A DNA stretch of 64,000 bases, from assembly GCA_035533475.1 (NCBI GenBank), contig DATLTS010000051.1, forward strand, positions 1 to 64,000, read 5' to 3'. This DNA comes from Mycobacteriales bacterium (GTDB lineage: Bacteria; Actinomycetota; Actinomycetes; DATLTS01). Under the pieces are notes generated by a model. It worked only from the letters and a program-made list of their open reading frames with translations. It was not told the DNA's origin and did not search any database. Below are positions 1 to 9,221 of the stretch, in pieces; position 1 is the stretch's first letter; each line of letters starts with the position of its first letter. The translations under genes and the position numbers were made by a program.

Positions 1-1
1 T

Positions 2-181
2 CGCTGCCCGGACTGCAACCTGTTCAGCCGCCGGCTGGGAGACGGCGGCCATTGCCCCAACTGCGACGAGCCAGTGCTCGTCCAGGAGCTATTCAGCCCC
101 ATCCATCAAGCACCGTCACACACAGAGAACTTGACAGGCCCAACGAGATCCGAGACACCTTCAAGCTCCGTGACATGGTGA
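2..181 (+). pseudogene. C-terminal zinc-ribbon fragment of an unidentified protein
   Basis: The frame starting at base 2 is open from the window edge to a TGA at 179-181. Its first residues read RCPDCNLFSRRLGDGGHCPN and continue CDEPVLVQEL, so two CxxC knuckles sit about 15 residues apart, as in a small zinc ribbon. After about base 110 the reading becomes unlike a folded domain and runs into sequence that, in frame 1, belongs to a transposase. I read this as the end of a zinc-ribbon protein cut by a rearrangement. The parent family is not recognised, and the true N-terminus lies outside the window. Confidence 0.5.
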
Positions 182-1154
182 TGGTCGGGGACCGCGGAAT
201 GATCACCACCGCCCGCATCTCCCAGTTGCGGGAACTCGGTGGGTTCGGCTGGGTCACCGCCCTACGCGCCCCCGCGATCGCCGCACTGGCCGCGGATGAC
301 GGGCCGTTGCAGATGACCCTGTTCGACCAGACCAACCTCGCCGAGATCACCCACCCCGACTACCCGGGGGAGCGGCTGATCGCCTGCCGCAACCCCGCGC
401 TGGCAGACGAACGAGCCCGTAAACGCCTCGCCCTGCTCGACGCCACCGACGGTGAACTCACCACCATCGCCGCCGCCGTCGACGCCGAGCGGCTCGTCGG
501 TGCCGGGAAGATCGGGATCCGGATCGGCCAGGTCATCGGCAAGTACAAGATGGCCAAGCACTACACCCTGACCATCACTGACAACACCTTCACCTTCGCT
601 CGCGACCAAGCCGCAATCGACGCCGAGACCGCCCTCGACGGCATCTACGTGATCCGCACCAGCGTCGGTGCTGAGCAGATGACCGCCGGCCAGGTCGTGG
701 CGACCTACAAGAGCCTCAGTCACGCCGAACGTGACTTCCGGTCGCTGAAGCGCATCGACCTGGACCTGCGCCCCATCCGGCACTACACCGAGACCCGGGT
801 CCGGGCGCACGTGTTCCTCTGCACCCTCGCCGCCTACTTGGTCTGGCACCTACGCCAGACCCGGGCACCGCTGACGTTCACCGACGAGACCCGACCCGAA
901 CCGACCGACCCGGTCGCACCCGCGCGCCGCTCGGCCGCCGCGGACCGCAAGGCCGCGACCAAAACCACCAGCGACGACCTGCCCGTCCACGACTTCCCCA
1001 GCCTGCTCAACCACCTCGCGACCTGACCCGCGACCAGGTCCGGTTTCTCGCCGTCACCGACCAGCCCGTCGTCGAGCAACTCGCACTACCTACCCCCACC
1101 CAGCGACGCGCCTTCGAACTCCTCGACCGACCCATCCCGCTCAACCTCGCGTAG
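141..1154 (+). pseudogene. IS1634-type transposase remnant, 5'-truncated and frameshifted near the 3' end
   Basis: Frame 1 encodes the central and C-terminal part of an IS1634-like (IS4 superfamily) DDE transposase. Visible marks are the MVMVGDRGMIT motif holding a catalytic Asp, the block ALRAPAIAAL...LFDQTNLAEI, and the late block YKSLSHAERDFRSLK, whose Glu is the usual final acid. About the first half of a normal protein of this type is absent: sequence before about 140 is unrelated. Frame 1 stops at 1024-1026 after LLNHLAT, but the expected C-terminal continuation (LTRDQVRFLAV... up to LDRPIPLNLA) resumes at 1023 in frame 3 and stops at 1152-1154, so a one- or two-base indel lies near 1020. 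The element cannot be active. Its right end is probably within 1155-1245, but no inverted repeat can be confirmed because the left end is missing. Confidence 0.85.
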
Positions 1155-1263
1155 TCAGCACCCCCAGACCCGAACCGGCATAAGTCCAGGTCAGCGAGCT
1201 ACAACCCACCCAAGATCACGAAACTTCGGGCTAGGCTGACGCAGGTCCAGCCGAGGAGTCAGG

Positions 1264-3237
1264 GTGCCGAAAGGAAACCGCAGACCGCGGCAGCATCCTG
1301 CCGCCCGTAGGAGCACGCAACCACGTAGCCGTGTTCGCCGAGTTCCGGCAACCGCCCCCAGGCCACGGGGCTGGGAGTCCACCTGGACATCCCTCGACAG
1401 ACGGGATCTGTTCTACGCAGGTGCTGTATCCATTGCCGCTGCCGGCATCTGCCTGCCCGGCTTGAGATCATTTCCCGCACTCGGAGACGCCCCGGAGAGC
1501 GTGGCGGGCGTGGCAAGCCTGGGCATCCTGCACGCGCCAGGCTATCCGGCGTATGTGCTTCTCGGCAGGCTCGCGACACTGGTGATTCCTGCCGGTACTC
1601 TGGCGTTCCGCTTGGCCCTCTTCAGCTTGCTCTGCTCCGCGATCGCGGTTGGCGGGGTGGCGATCCTTGCCCGGTTGTCAGGGGCAGCCCGCTGGGCGAG
1701 CGTCATCGCGGCCGCGATCTTCGCTGTTGGCCCCAGCTTTCGGTTCTACTCGACCTTCGACAAATATGACGCACTCGCTTCGCTACTCCTGGTCGCCGCT
1801 CTCATCTCGCTCATGCTCTACGTTCGGGGGCCAACTGGCGGCCGTGCAGCTGCCGCCGGTGGCCTGCTCGGCCTTGGGCTATCTGCGTCGTGGCAGCTTA
1901 CGGTGCTCCTAGGCCCCGCCATCTGTCTGATCTTGTTTGTCGGACGGCGGCGGATCCGTGTGTCACACGTCTTGGTTGGCGCCTCTGCGGGCCTCCTCCC
2001 GGTTGTCGCGTGCTATGGCTTCGTCCTCGTGCGAGCAGGGGCAAACCCACCGGTAAACTGGGGCTACGCTACGGACTTTGGACGCCTGGTTCACCTCGTG
2101 ACTCTCCGGGACCTCGGTATCGGCGGTACGCCGGGTCAGGGTAAATCGACCGTCTCTCTAGGGGCGACGGCAGCACACGGCAAACTCCCCATCCTCGGTT
2201 CGAGCTTGGTCAGCTACTTCGTGGTCTTTGCTCGCGAGTTGGGGGTCTTTGGGCTTCTCCTCGGAGCGCTTGGCCTCACCCGTGGCCTGAGACGTAGAAG
2301 CTTGCCCGCAGCGGTCCTGTCCGTCGTGTTCCTGACGAATCTCTTCCTCGTGGCGCTTGTCGCCGGACCTGGATCCCACCATAAGTGGGCGATTGACCTC
2401 ATCGAGGAAGGGTTCTTGTTCGGCAACCTCGTGCCATTGGCGGCTGGTGCCGGCTTGGCGCTCACGCAAGTGGACGAGATGCTGCGTCGGTATCGCCCAG
2501 CGTGGTTCCAGGCCCGGGGACATCTCGGGCCGGCCGCCCTAGCAACAGTTGCGCTCCTCGGGATCTTCCAAGGTCTCTTGGAAAGTAGCCATGCGGCGCA
2601 AGGGCCAGACTTGGAAGCCCGTTACGCATCCACGGTCTTCAGCGAGCTCCCTCGCGACGCCGTTCTCATCGTCGTCCCCTATGAACGATCAGCGCCCTTG
2701 CTTTACCGCCAGGTGGTTGCACATCAGCGACAGGACGTGCTTGTGCTCTATTTGGATGCTTTGGGGCAGTCGTGGTATCGTGCGGAACTCAGCGCTCGTC
2801 TTCACCGGCGCCTACCTGGCTACAAGGGCAATATCATCGCCTATGCCGATGCACTGACTAGGAGTCTCCAGTCGAGCCGTCCCGTCTACCTCGACGCGCC
2901 TACGACGGTGCTCCTGGGGTCGTCGTTGAGTACCCAGCCCGTCGGGCTTCTTTCCATTGTCACGTTCGCTCCGCGGCAGAACCGCGCGGAGTTGGCCATC
3001 GTGTCGAAGGTCGTGGACGCCGCTGAGCAAAGCGCCAATATCTACGATGCTGGCTGGGCACAGTGGCCGAACACGACCGTACGTGACAGCTATGCCTACG
3101 CGGAGCTTGCCCTAGCGAAGGCGTACTCGGATATTGGTGATGTTACCGATACCGCCATTCATCTGCGTGCACTTCTGCGAATCCAACCCGACAATGCTGT
3201 GGCGCGGGATGACTTGGCTCAGCTGGGGGCAGAGTGA
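1264..3237 (+). CDS. DUF2723/TMEM260-type membrane glycosyltransferase with C-terminal repeat domain
   Basis: This 657-residue membrane protein has the DUF2723 signature near residues 74-101 (GDAPESVAG...HAPGYPAYVLLG), similar to the luminal-loop acidic motif of protein O-mannosyltransferase-like GT-C enzymes. The conserved Asp is at about residue 75. About ten hydrophobic segments follow to about residue 430. A soluble C-terminal region ends in a TPR-like helix pair (AYAELALAKAYSDIGDVTD...LLRIQPDN, about 605-650). GTG at 1264 is chosen because a GAGGAG stretch lies 6-11 bases upstream. Codon third positions look more A/T-rich than in most of the window, which hints at transfer. The family moves sugars from lipid carriers to proteins or glycans at the membrane; the substrate here is unknown. 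A decayed paralogue lies at 6295-7419. Confidence 0.8.
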   Translation: MPKGNRRPRQHPAARRSTQPRSRVRRVPATAPRPRGWESTWTSLDRRDLFYAGAVSIAAAGICLPGLRSFPALGDAPESVAGVASLGILHAPGYPAYVLLGRLATLVIPAGTLAFRLALFSLLCSAIAVGGVAILARLSGAARWASVIAAAIFAVGPSFRFYSTFDKYDALASLLLVAALISLMLYVRGPTGGRAAAAGGLLGLGLSASWQLTVLLGPAICLILFVGRRRIRVSHVLVGASAGLLPVVACYGFVLVRAGANPPVNWGYATDFGRLVHLVTLRDLGIGGTPGQGKSTVSLGATAAHGKLPILGSSLVSYFVVFARELGVFGLLLGALGLTRGLRRRSLPAAVLSVVFLTNLFLVALVAGPGSHHKWAIDLIEEGFLFGNLVPLAAGAGLALTQVDEMLRRYRPAWFQARGHLGPAALATVALLGIFQGLLESSHAAQGPDLEARYASTVFSELPRDAVLIVVPYERSAPLLYRQVVAHQRQDVLVLYLDALGQSWYRAELSARLHRRLPGYKGNIIAYADALTRSLQSSRPVYLDAPTTVLLGSSLSTQPVGLLSIVTFAPRQNRAELAIVSKVVDAAEQSANIYDAGWAQWPNTTVRDSYAYAELALAKAYSDIGDVTDTAIHLRALLRIQPDNAVARDDLAQLGAE

Positions 3238-3586
3238 AAGGGACCAAGCCGGTGACCCCTCGAGTCGCCCTATTGGGCGCAAGCCGCCTACCGGCTCTCC
3301 GAATACGTCAGAGGTAGCCCACAGACATCTTGAATCTCTCCCGACCGTTACCCGACTGACACCACGTTGTCCGAGTCCGCACTCTGCACTCTGCACTAGC
3401 CCACATACACCTGGTTGAGCTCACGACCAATGACAGGCCTCACCATGCCAGCTTCTCAGTAGCACCGTCCGCCCTCTTCACGCCTCGGCGGCCGCGGATG
3501 TCGTGTGCGGGCGTGCGCTAGCGAATCTGTTGGGCTGCTGTTGGACCAACGCTGCGTCGGCCCGACGGGTGTGGTGATCGAGCCGG
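3238..3586. other. 349-base stretch without a recognisable gene
   Basis: This gap lies between the convergent ends of the DUF2723 gene and the GT2 gene. Small open frames here overlap the end of the upstream gene and look like no known protein. No clear hairpin with a T-tract was found. In the other two minus-strand GT2 genes of this region the equivalent downstream position holds a sulfotransferase gene; here there is none. Confidence 0.5.
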
Positions 3587-4507
3587 TCACCGCTTCCGAC
3601 GGCATCGGGCCCGCAAGGCGCTGAAGTCCAGTCGGGCGCCTTCGGCTAGCAGGCCGGCGCCCCAGCAGCCGAGGACGGCTACGACCCCGGGAAACAGTCT
3701 GACGGCCCGGGCCAATGAAGTCCGATCCCAGAGTGCGACCCGAGCGTAGAGTGAAATGATCCGGCCGAGGACGGCAAGTGGCGCCAGCGGGGTGTAGCGC
3801 ACGAGTGGGCGCCACTTGTACCCCCCGCGCCGCCCCAGCCGCGCGGTGAACCGTCCGAATGAAGCCTGGTGGCGCGCTACCGCCAGCCAACCTGTCCGAT
3901 TCTGATGAGAAACGATAGCTGTCGGGGCGAAGCGGAACCGACCGTGTGTGCGAGCGGCGACAGTGAACCACGTGTCCTCGCCACCACCGAGGTCCTCTGG
4001 GAACGGCCCCAGCTCGTCCCACAGCGTGCGGGGCACCAGCAGGTTGCATGTAGCTCCGTGCCACAGCGTGCGAGGCGGTCGCTGCGGATGCAGGTCGAGG
4101 AACTCAACAAGGTATTCGACCGTTCCAGCGGCACTACTCGGCGTCCCATTGACCACCGACCCGGCGATGCAGTCGGTTCCCTGCGAAGCCTGGGTTAGCT
4201 CTGCCAACCAGTCGCGTGAGACGAAAACGTCTGCGTCGGTGAACGCAAGGAGCCGTCCGCGGCTCACCTCGACGGCCCGGTTGCGCGCTTCGGCGGCGCG
4301 TAGCCGTGGAACGATGCGCAACACGCGCAGCCGCGGGTGACTCGGAAGGGTCGGCAACTCCGACTCGGCGTCGGCGCTGGCGCACACGATCACTTCGAAT
4401 GGCTCGGCACCTCGCTGATCGAGCAGTCGCTCGACGCACGCCGACAGTGTCGCCATCCCGTAGGCAGGGATGATCACGGAGGTAATCGGGAGTTGATCGG
4501 CCGCCAT
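3587..4507 (-). CDS. GT2 family glycosyltransferase
   Basis: A 306-residue GT-A-fold family 2 glycosyltransferase. The N-terminus ITSVIIPAYG is the first strand. The nucleotide/metal site is FTDADV at about residues 92-97 (DAD as DXD). GGGEDTWF near residue 178 supplies the usual ED acceptor-side pair. Two hydrophobic C-terminal segments (about 243-290) suggest membrane association. The start is ATG at 4507, in the first bases after an IS1380 remnant that ends about 15 bases upstream. Any native promoter or upstream operon partner has probably been displaced. It likely adds one sugar to the surface glycan; donor and acceptor are unknown. Confidence 0.85.
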   Translation of the reverse strand: MAADQLPITSVIIPAYGMATLSACVERLLDQRGAEPFEVIVCASADAESELPTLPSHPRLRVLRIVPRLRAAEARNRAVEVSRGRLLAFTDADVFVSRDWLAELTQASQGTDCIAGSVVNGTPSSAAGTVEYLVEFLDLHPQRPPRTLWHGATCNLLVPRTLWDELGPFPEDLGGGEDTWFTVAARTHGRFRFAPTAIVSHQNRTGWLAVARHQASFGRFTARLGRRGGYKWRPLVRYTPLAPLAVLGRIISLYARVALWDRTSLARAVRLFPGVVAVLGCWGAGLLAEGARLDFSALRARCRRKR

Positions 4508-4521
4508 CGAGGAACCCTACG

Positions 4522-6060
4522 TCAGCATGTGCCTGCCGTCCCTCTGCCCGCGAGGGTGCGGCTAGTCATGAGCTTGTCGCGCACCCCGGGTCCCCGCGCT
4601 TCACGCCAAGCTGGCCCGGTGGTCGGTCGACCCCCGTCGTCGCTGAGCCCGGATTCACTGGCTGAATGCGATGGTGGTGTTTGACGCCCGCGAAGACGGT
4701 GTGTCGGCGCTGCCGGTGTGATTGGGCGCGCCGGTTCGGCCGGTCTGCCGGCGTCTCCGGTCCTCGGGTAGTGGGGGCGGGTGGCGATGTTCAGCAGCGG
4801 GCGGCCAGCTCGGCGATCGCCGCAAGCGCTGAGCGTAACGATGCCGCCCATGGCCAGTTCTCGGGTGCTCTCCAGTGCTGGCGACGGGCAGAGTGCACCA
4901 GCCGCGCGGGCATTGGTGAACAGCCGCCGGCGCAGGGTGGGGGCGGTGGCCCGGTCCATCTCGGGGCCGGCGAGTGAGCCGACTGCGTGTCCGAGGTTGT
5001 GCGCCATTACGGCCAGGGCGAGCCAGGCGGCGTTGGCCATGAACGGCCCGACGGCAGGTGCGCGAGCCCGGCGCGCTTCAACTCGGCGATGGTCTGTTCG
5101 ACGACGGCGTGACGGCGATGGTCGGCCGCGACCTCGACGAGTACGCCGACCCGGTCGGTGACGAACGCGCGGTTGTCGTAGGTCGCGAATAGCGCGAGCT
5201 GGCTGCCCGGTGTCGGGTGGCCCCGGCCCACGACCAGCCGCAGCGCGCGGGTGTGCCGGGTGCCGGCGAAGCAGGTGTAGGTGGTCTCGGCGACATCGGC
5301 GCCGGAGACTTTCGGGGTGGACAGCCAGTACGGGATCGGGGTCCACGCCGCATCCGGGATCGCGCCGATCGCCCGGCGGATGGCCGGGTTCTGCCGCACG
5401 GTCACCGGGAACCGCACGTCGAAAACGGGCCGCGGTGGCCAGGGTCGCCTTGGAGTAGGACGCCGAGTCGGCCCGCACCGTGAGCTGGCCGGTCACGCCA
5501 GCGTGGCGGATCCGGCTGATCGTCTCGGTGAGGAAACCCTTCGCGCAGCGAGCCGAGCCGGCCGACCCGCCACGCAGCCGGGCGAAGACCACGTCCCCGG
5601 TCTCGGCACAGGTCGCGAACAGTGGGTGGTAGCCGCGGACCTTCGTATAGCCGAAACCGACGCGATCGTCGAGTCCAGGTCCAGCGTCATCGGCACGGCC
5701 AGATCGGGCGGAGCCGGCTCCGGCGGCTCCGCAGCGGGCCAGCAACTCGCGGGAGACCGCGTCGAGCTGCCGCACGTTGCACCATTGGAACGCCCGCAGC
5801 CACGACCCGACCGTGGACGGGGCCCGGGTGTCGTCGAACAGCTCGCCGGTCGCGCCGGCCCGCAGCATCGACCCGATCACCGTGAGCGCTTTCGCGCCGC
5901 CGTTCCCGCCGTCGCGGGCCAGCCGCAGCCGGTCATCGAGCAGCTCGGCCAGCCCAAGTCGCTGGGCCAACGCGGCCGCTGGGAGCAGCCCCGCCGACGG
6001 CACCAGATTCGACTCGTCGCGGCTCGCCGACACTCGGGTCAGATCGTGAGATGCTCGCAT
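4522..6060 (-). pseudogene. IS1380-type transposase remnant with several frameshifts
   Basis: Translation from about 6060 downward begins like an IS1380 transposase (LVPSAGLLPAAALAQRLGLAELL; LRAGATGELFDDTRAPSTVG; WLRAFQWCNVRQLDAVSREL). The segment with the first catalytic Asp, MPMTLDLDSTIASV, lies in another frame (up to about 5696). The next blocks, GYTKVRGYHPLFATCAETG and LTVRADSASYSK with its Asp, return to the first frame. The block YDNRAF...VVEQTIAELKRAGLAHLPSGR lies in a third frame (5007-5417). MANAAWLALAVMAHNLGHAVG is back in the first frame. At least four indels are therefore needed to rebuild one protein. The last 130 or so residues of the long frame are low-complexity and unlikely to be native. 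Terminal inverted repeats were not resolved. Confidence 0.85.
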
Positions 6061-6294
6061 CTATCAGGTGCCTTCTCGGCTCGCGGACTCTGTGGCGTAG
6101 ACACCCACATCGTCCCAGCTCAGAGGGCATTTGATCTTCTTGCCGCGCCGCGCTTTGCTAACTCCAATCGGTGGATCAGGGTTAAGGAATGCCAATGCCG
6201 ATCTCCCCTCCGCGACCGCGTTGCCGTGCGATGGTGAGCCCCTGGGTCCGGCGGATGACCCACCCCCGGCGCTCGACCTCGAATACTCTGCGGG
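6061..6294. other. Non-coding remnant between the IS1380 remnant and the decayed DUF2723 copy
   Basis: No convincing protein or RNA was seen. The stretch directly upstream of the transposase start should contain one end of the IS element, but I could not pair it with a matching inverted repeat beyond 4522. The sequence is less GC-rich around 6110-6190 than its flanks. Confidence 0.4.
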
Positions 6295-7419
6295 ATGGAG
6301 CCGGCCCCAACGACGACCAGCAGCGCGTCGCCGGTACCCACCTCGGCGACCCCTGGGACCTCTTCGGTGCGCACAGTGTCGCCCCGAGAGGTTCGCCGCC
6401 CTGGTCACCTCGGCAGCGCGCCGCGGGACGGCTTCGGTAGGCTGTCGGCCGACGCGCGGGTCCGGGGCCTCGGGAGGACGGCGATTGGCCATTCGGCCGG
6501 GCCGGCCGGGCCAGCGTGCGACGCCAAGTTCATCTCGCCGGGAGTTGCTATTTGTCCGCACGTGTTTGCCGCCGGTAGGGCTGCGACGGGAGATCCCTTG
6601 TTAGCGATCAATGTCGCGACCGCCCCCCACCCGGCTGGTCTGAGGTCATTACCTGACCTTGGTGCCGCCCCGCAAAGCGTCGCAGGGGTCGCCAGTCTGG
6701 ATGAGCTGCTCGCGCCGGGCTACCCTGCGCGCGTCCCTATGCCCAAGGTGGTGGGCATGGCGCTGTCGGTCGCATCCGCGCCGTTCCGCCTCAAGCCACT
6801 CAGCCTTGTCGGTACCGCTCTGGCGGTTGCCGGAACACTGCTGATCGCCCGATTTGTGGTTGCCCTCGGCTGGGCGGCAGCCGTACTCGCCGTCGGCCTG
6901 TGGCCGCGGTTCTACGCGGAGTTGGCCAAACCCAACATACTGGCCAGGCTGTCGCGGCACCGGGGGGGAATCTCGCACCGGTTGGGATTGGGGCTTCCCT
7001 CCTTTCAGTCCAATGTGGTCATTTGCTCTGGCGCGGTGGCGAGGAGCGTCGGGCGTATCCGCCCAGTCTACCTCGACGGTGCCGCCACGGCGTTGTTGGG
7101 CAGCACGCTGAATACCGAGCCGGTGGGCCTGCTGTCTGTGATGACCTCGGAGGGCCACCCGACCGTGACGGCACTGTCCTCGGTGACCGCCACCCTGACC
7201 GCCGCCGAGCGGTCGGCGCAGTTGACCTCCAGGCTGTGGGACCGCTGGCCGAGCACTGTCGTCCGCGACGAATACGCATTCGCCGAGCTGGCGCTGGCCA
7301 AGGCCTACGACGACGCTGGCGACAAGCCCGACGTTGTCGCTCACTTGCGCGCGGTGTTGCGGATTCAGCCGAGCAACTCCACTGCCTTGCGGATCCTTTC
7401 GCAACTGGGCGCCGGGTGA
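6295..7419 (+). pseudogene. Internally deleted paralogue of the DUF2723 membrane glycosyltransferase
   Basis: The open frame (374 codons) aligns to the gene at 1264-3237 only in two blocks. Block one (about 6640-7020) carries GLRSLPDLGAAPQSVAGVASL and LAPGYPAR, matching residues 67-220 of the full gene. Block two (7066-7419) carries RPVYLDGAATALLGS and AFAELALAKAYDDAGD, matching residues 539-657. Roughly 320 residues of membrane core are missing between them. The conserved GDA of the full gene reads GAA here, so the acidic residue is lost. The first 115 codons have no counterpart and are low-complexity; no start codon can be defended. The frame still overlaps the next gene by four bases (GTGA), which suggests the intact ancestor was the first gene of that operon. 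Confidence 0.75.
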
Positions 7420-9218
7420 CCGAGCGGACCGGCGGTGAGCTCCCCCCCGTGCGCCTCACAGCCGCCGACCGCCGTCACAGCGTCCCCCCGGTCGTTAGCG
7501 TGGTCGTGGTAGCCGGTGGGCGTAACGACCTACTGGCGCGCTGTGTCGCGAGCCTGCGCCAGCAACGCGAGGCGCCAGCCTGGGAACTCATCCTCTGTGC
7601 GGATTCGACTGTGGCGCGGGGTCAGCGCGTGGACGGGATGTTCCGGACCGGGGACGTGACGCTCGTGCCAGGCCGAACCCCGGCGGGGCTGCGCAACCAG
7701 GTCCTGCACCGCGCCCGGGGAGAGCTGCTGCTCTTCCTCGACGACGACGCGACATTGCCCCCGGACTACCTGGCTCGACTCGCTGAGCTGGCCGGGTCGC
7801 ACCCGGAGGCAGGCGTCTTCGGCGGCCCGAACGTGACCCCGTTCGGCAGTTCGAGGTTTGAGGTGACCCAGGGCGCGGTGCTCAGCTCGTTGGTGGGCGC
7901 CGGGCCGGTCCGACGCCGCTATGGGCCGCACCCGGCCACGGAGGCGGACGAGCGTTACTTCACTCTGTGCAACCTGGCGGTCCGTCGCGAGGTCATGACC
8001 CGGTTCGACGACGATCTCGTGTGCGCCGAAGAGAACGAATTGCTTGGGCGGCTGCGGGCGAGCGGGGTTCGGATGCGCTACGACCCGCAGCTCTCCAGCG
8101 GTCACCACCGGCGGCCCGATCGGCGGGGTTTCGCGGCGCAGATGTGGAAGTACGGGCGCGGACGTGGCCAGCTCGCGGTCCGCTCGCCGCGCACCCTGCG
8201 TCCGGCCCACCTGGCACCGAGTCTGGCAGTTGCCTATCTCGCCGCGGCGATAGTCGGGGGAGCCTTCGAGCCGCTGCTGCTGCTTCCGGTCGCCGGATAC
8301 CTGGCTGCCCTGCTGGGCCAAGCTGCGTGGATCTCGCGCACCCTCGCCCGGCCCGGTGCAGCGCCGGAGGCGTTCGGCCTCCTGCTGGTGCTGCACGTCT
8401 GCTACGGGTGCGGTCTCTTCGCGGGCCTGGCAGAGCCGCGGCGGGGGCCTGCGCGGGGTGCGGGGCTCGCCGTCTTTCGGCTGCTGTGGGTTCTCGTGGT
8501 CCGGCAACTCAGGCTGCGGTCCAAGCGGGCGTTCATCGGGATCGTCTGGCCGGTGCTCGCCCCCCTGGTGTTGCTGGCGCTGTATGTGTTCGTCTTCCGA
8601 ACCGTTTTCCACATCCCGATCCGCAACTACCCGGTATTCCTCTTCGCCGGCCTGCTGCCGTGGACTTTCCTCGCCCAGTCTCTGGGCGCGGCGGTGATCT
8701 CGCTGTCCACCGAACCGGAACTGATCCGGCGCGCCCGGTTTCCCTACGTGCTGCTCCCGATGGCGAGCGTCACGGCGACGTTCATGTACTTCGTCGCGAC
8801 CGTCACCGGGTTCGTCGTGTACCTCGCCGCTCGTGGCGAGCTGGTGTGGTCCGTCCTGCCCGGGCTGCTGCTGCCGCTGACCGCGCTTTACGTATTCGTC
8901 GGTGCATTGTCGACGGCACTCGGCCTCATCGACGTCTACAACCGTGATCTCAGGCAGGTCCTCGGCAATCTGCTGACGATCTGGTTCTTTCTCGTTCCGA
9001 TCGTCTACACCCAGCGGGCATTGACCAGTCGTCTGCTGGTGTTCCGTTCGGTCGACCCGGTTAACCTGATCGTGGGCGAGTTCCGCGACGTGCTGTATTA
9101 CGGTCAGCTGTCTCGGCCGGCGCACGACATCGAACTCATCGGCATCTGCTTTGGCTTCGCGCTGATCGTGCTCCGGGTCGGCGCCGGCTTGTCCGACCGG
9201 CTACCCAAGGACGTCTAA
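7416..9218 (+). CDS. GT2 glycosyltransferase fused to ABC-2 (Wzm/TagG-type) polysaccharide export permease
   Basis: A 600-residue fusion. Residues 27-250 are a GT2 domain: first strand VVSVVVVAG, DXD site LFLDDDA (107-112), acceptor-side AEENEL (204-209). Residues about 266-340 form the two or three hydrophobic segments common at GT2 C-termini. A short basic linker (PRRGPARGAG) leads to residues 351-600, a complete ABC-2 permease: amphipathic RLLWVLVVRQLRLRSK, the RAFIGIVWPVLAPL start, LFAGLLPWTFLAQSL, and six predicted helices. GTG at 7416 gives a GTGA overlap with the upstream frame. The partner ATPase starts three bases after the stop. The protein probably exports a lipid-linked glycan while its own cytosolic GT2 domain acts on the same glycan, for example by capping or completing it before transport; that coupling is inference. 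Confidence 0.85.
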   Translation: MTERTGGELPPVRLTAADRRHSVPPVVSVVVVAGGRNDLLARCVASLRQQREAPAWELILCADSTVARGQRVDGMFRTGDVTLVPGRTPAGLRNQVLHRARGELLLFLDDDATLPPDYLARLAELAGSHPEAGVFGGPNVTPFGSSRFEVTQGAVLSSLVGAGPVRRRYGPHPATEADERYFTLCNLAVRREVMTRFDDDLVCAEENELLGRLRASGVRMRYDPQLSSGHHRRPDRRGFAAQMWKYGRGRGQLAVRSPRTLRPAHLAPSLAVAYLAAAIVGGAFEPLLLLPVAGYLAALLGQAAWISRTLARPGAAPEAFGLLLVLHVCYGCGLFAGLAEPRRGPARGAGLAVFRLLWVLVVRQLRLRSKRAFIGIVWPVLAPLVLLALYVFVFRTVFHIPIRNYPVFLFAGLLPWTFLAQSLGAAVISLSTEPELIRRARFPYVLLPMASVTATFMYFVATVTGFVVYLAARGELVWSVLPGLLLPLTALYVFVGALSTALGLIDVYNRDLRQVLGNLLTIWFFLVPIVYTQRALTSRLLVFRSVDPVNLIVGEFRDVLYYGQLSRPAHDIELIGICFGFALIVLRVGAGLSDRLPKDV

Positions 9219-9221
9219 GAC

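Noticed and set aside
3134-3418. Small plus-strand frame overlapping the end of the DUF2723 gene
   Set aside because: No ribosome-binding site, no family motif, and it overlaps conserved repeat coding of the upstream gene.
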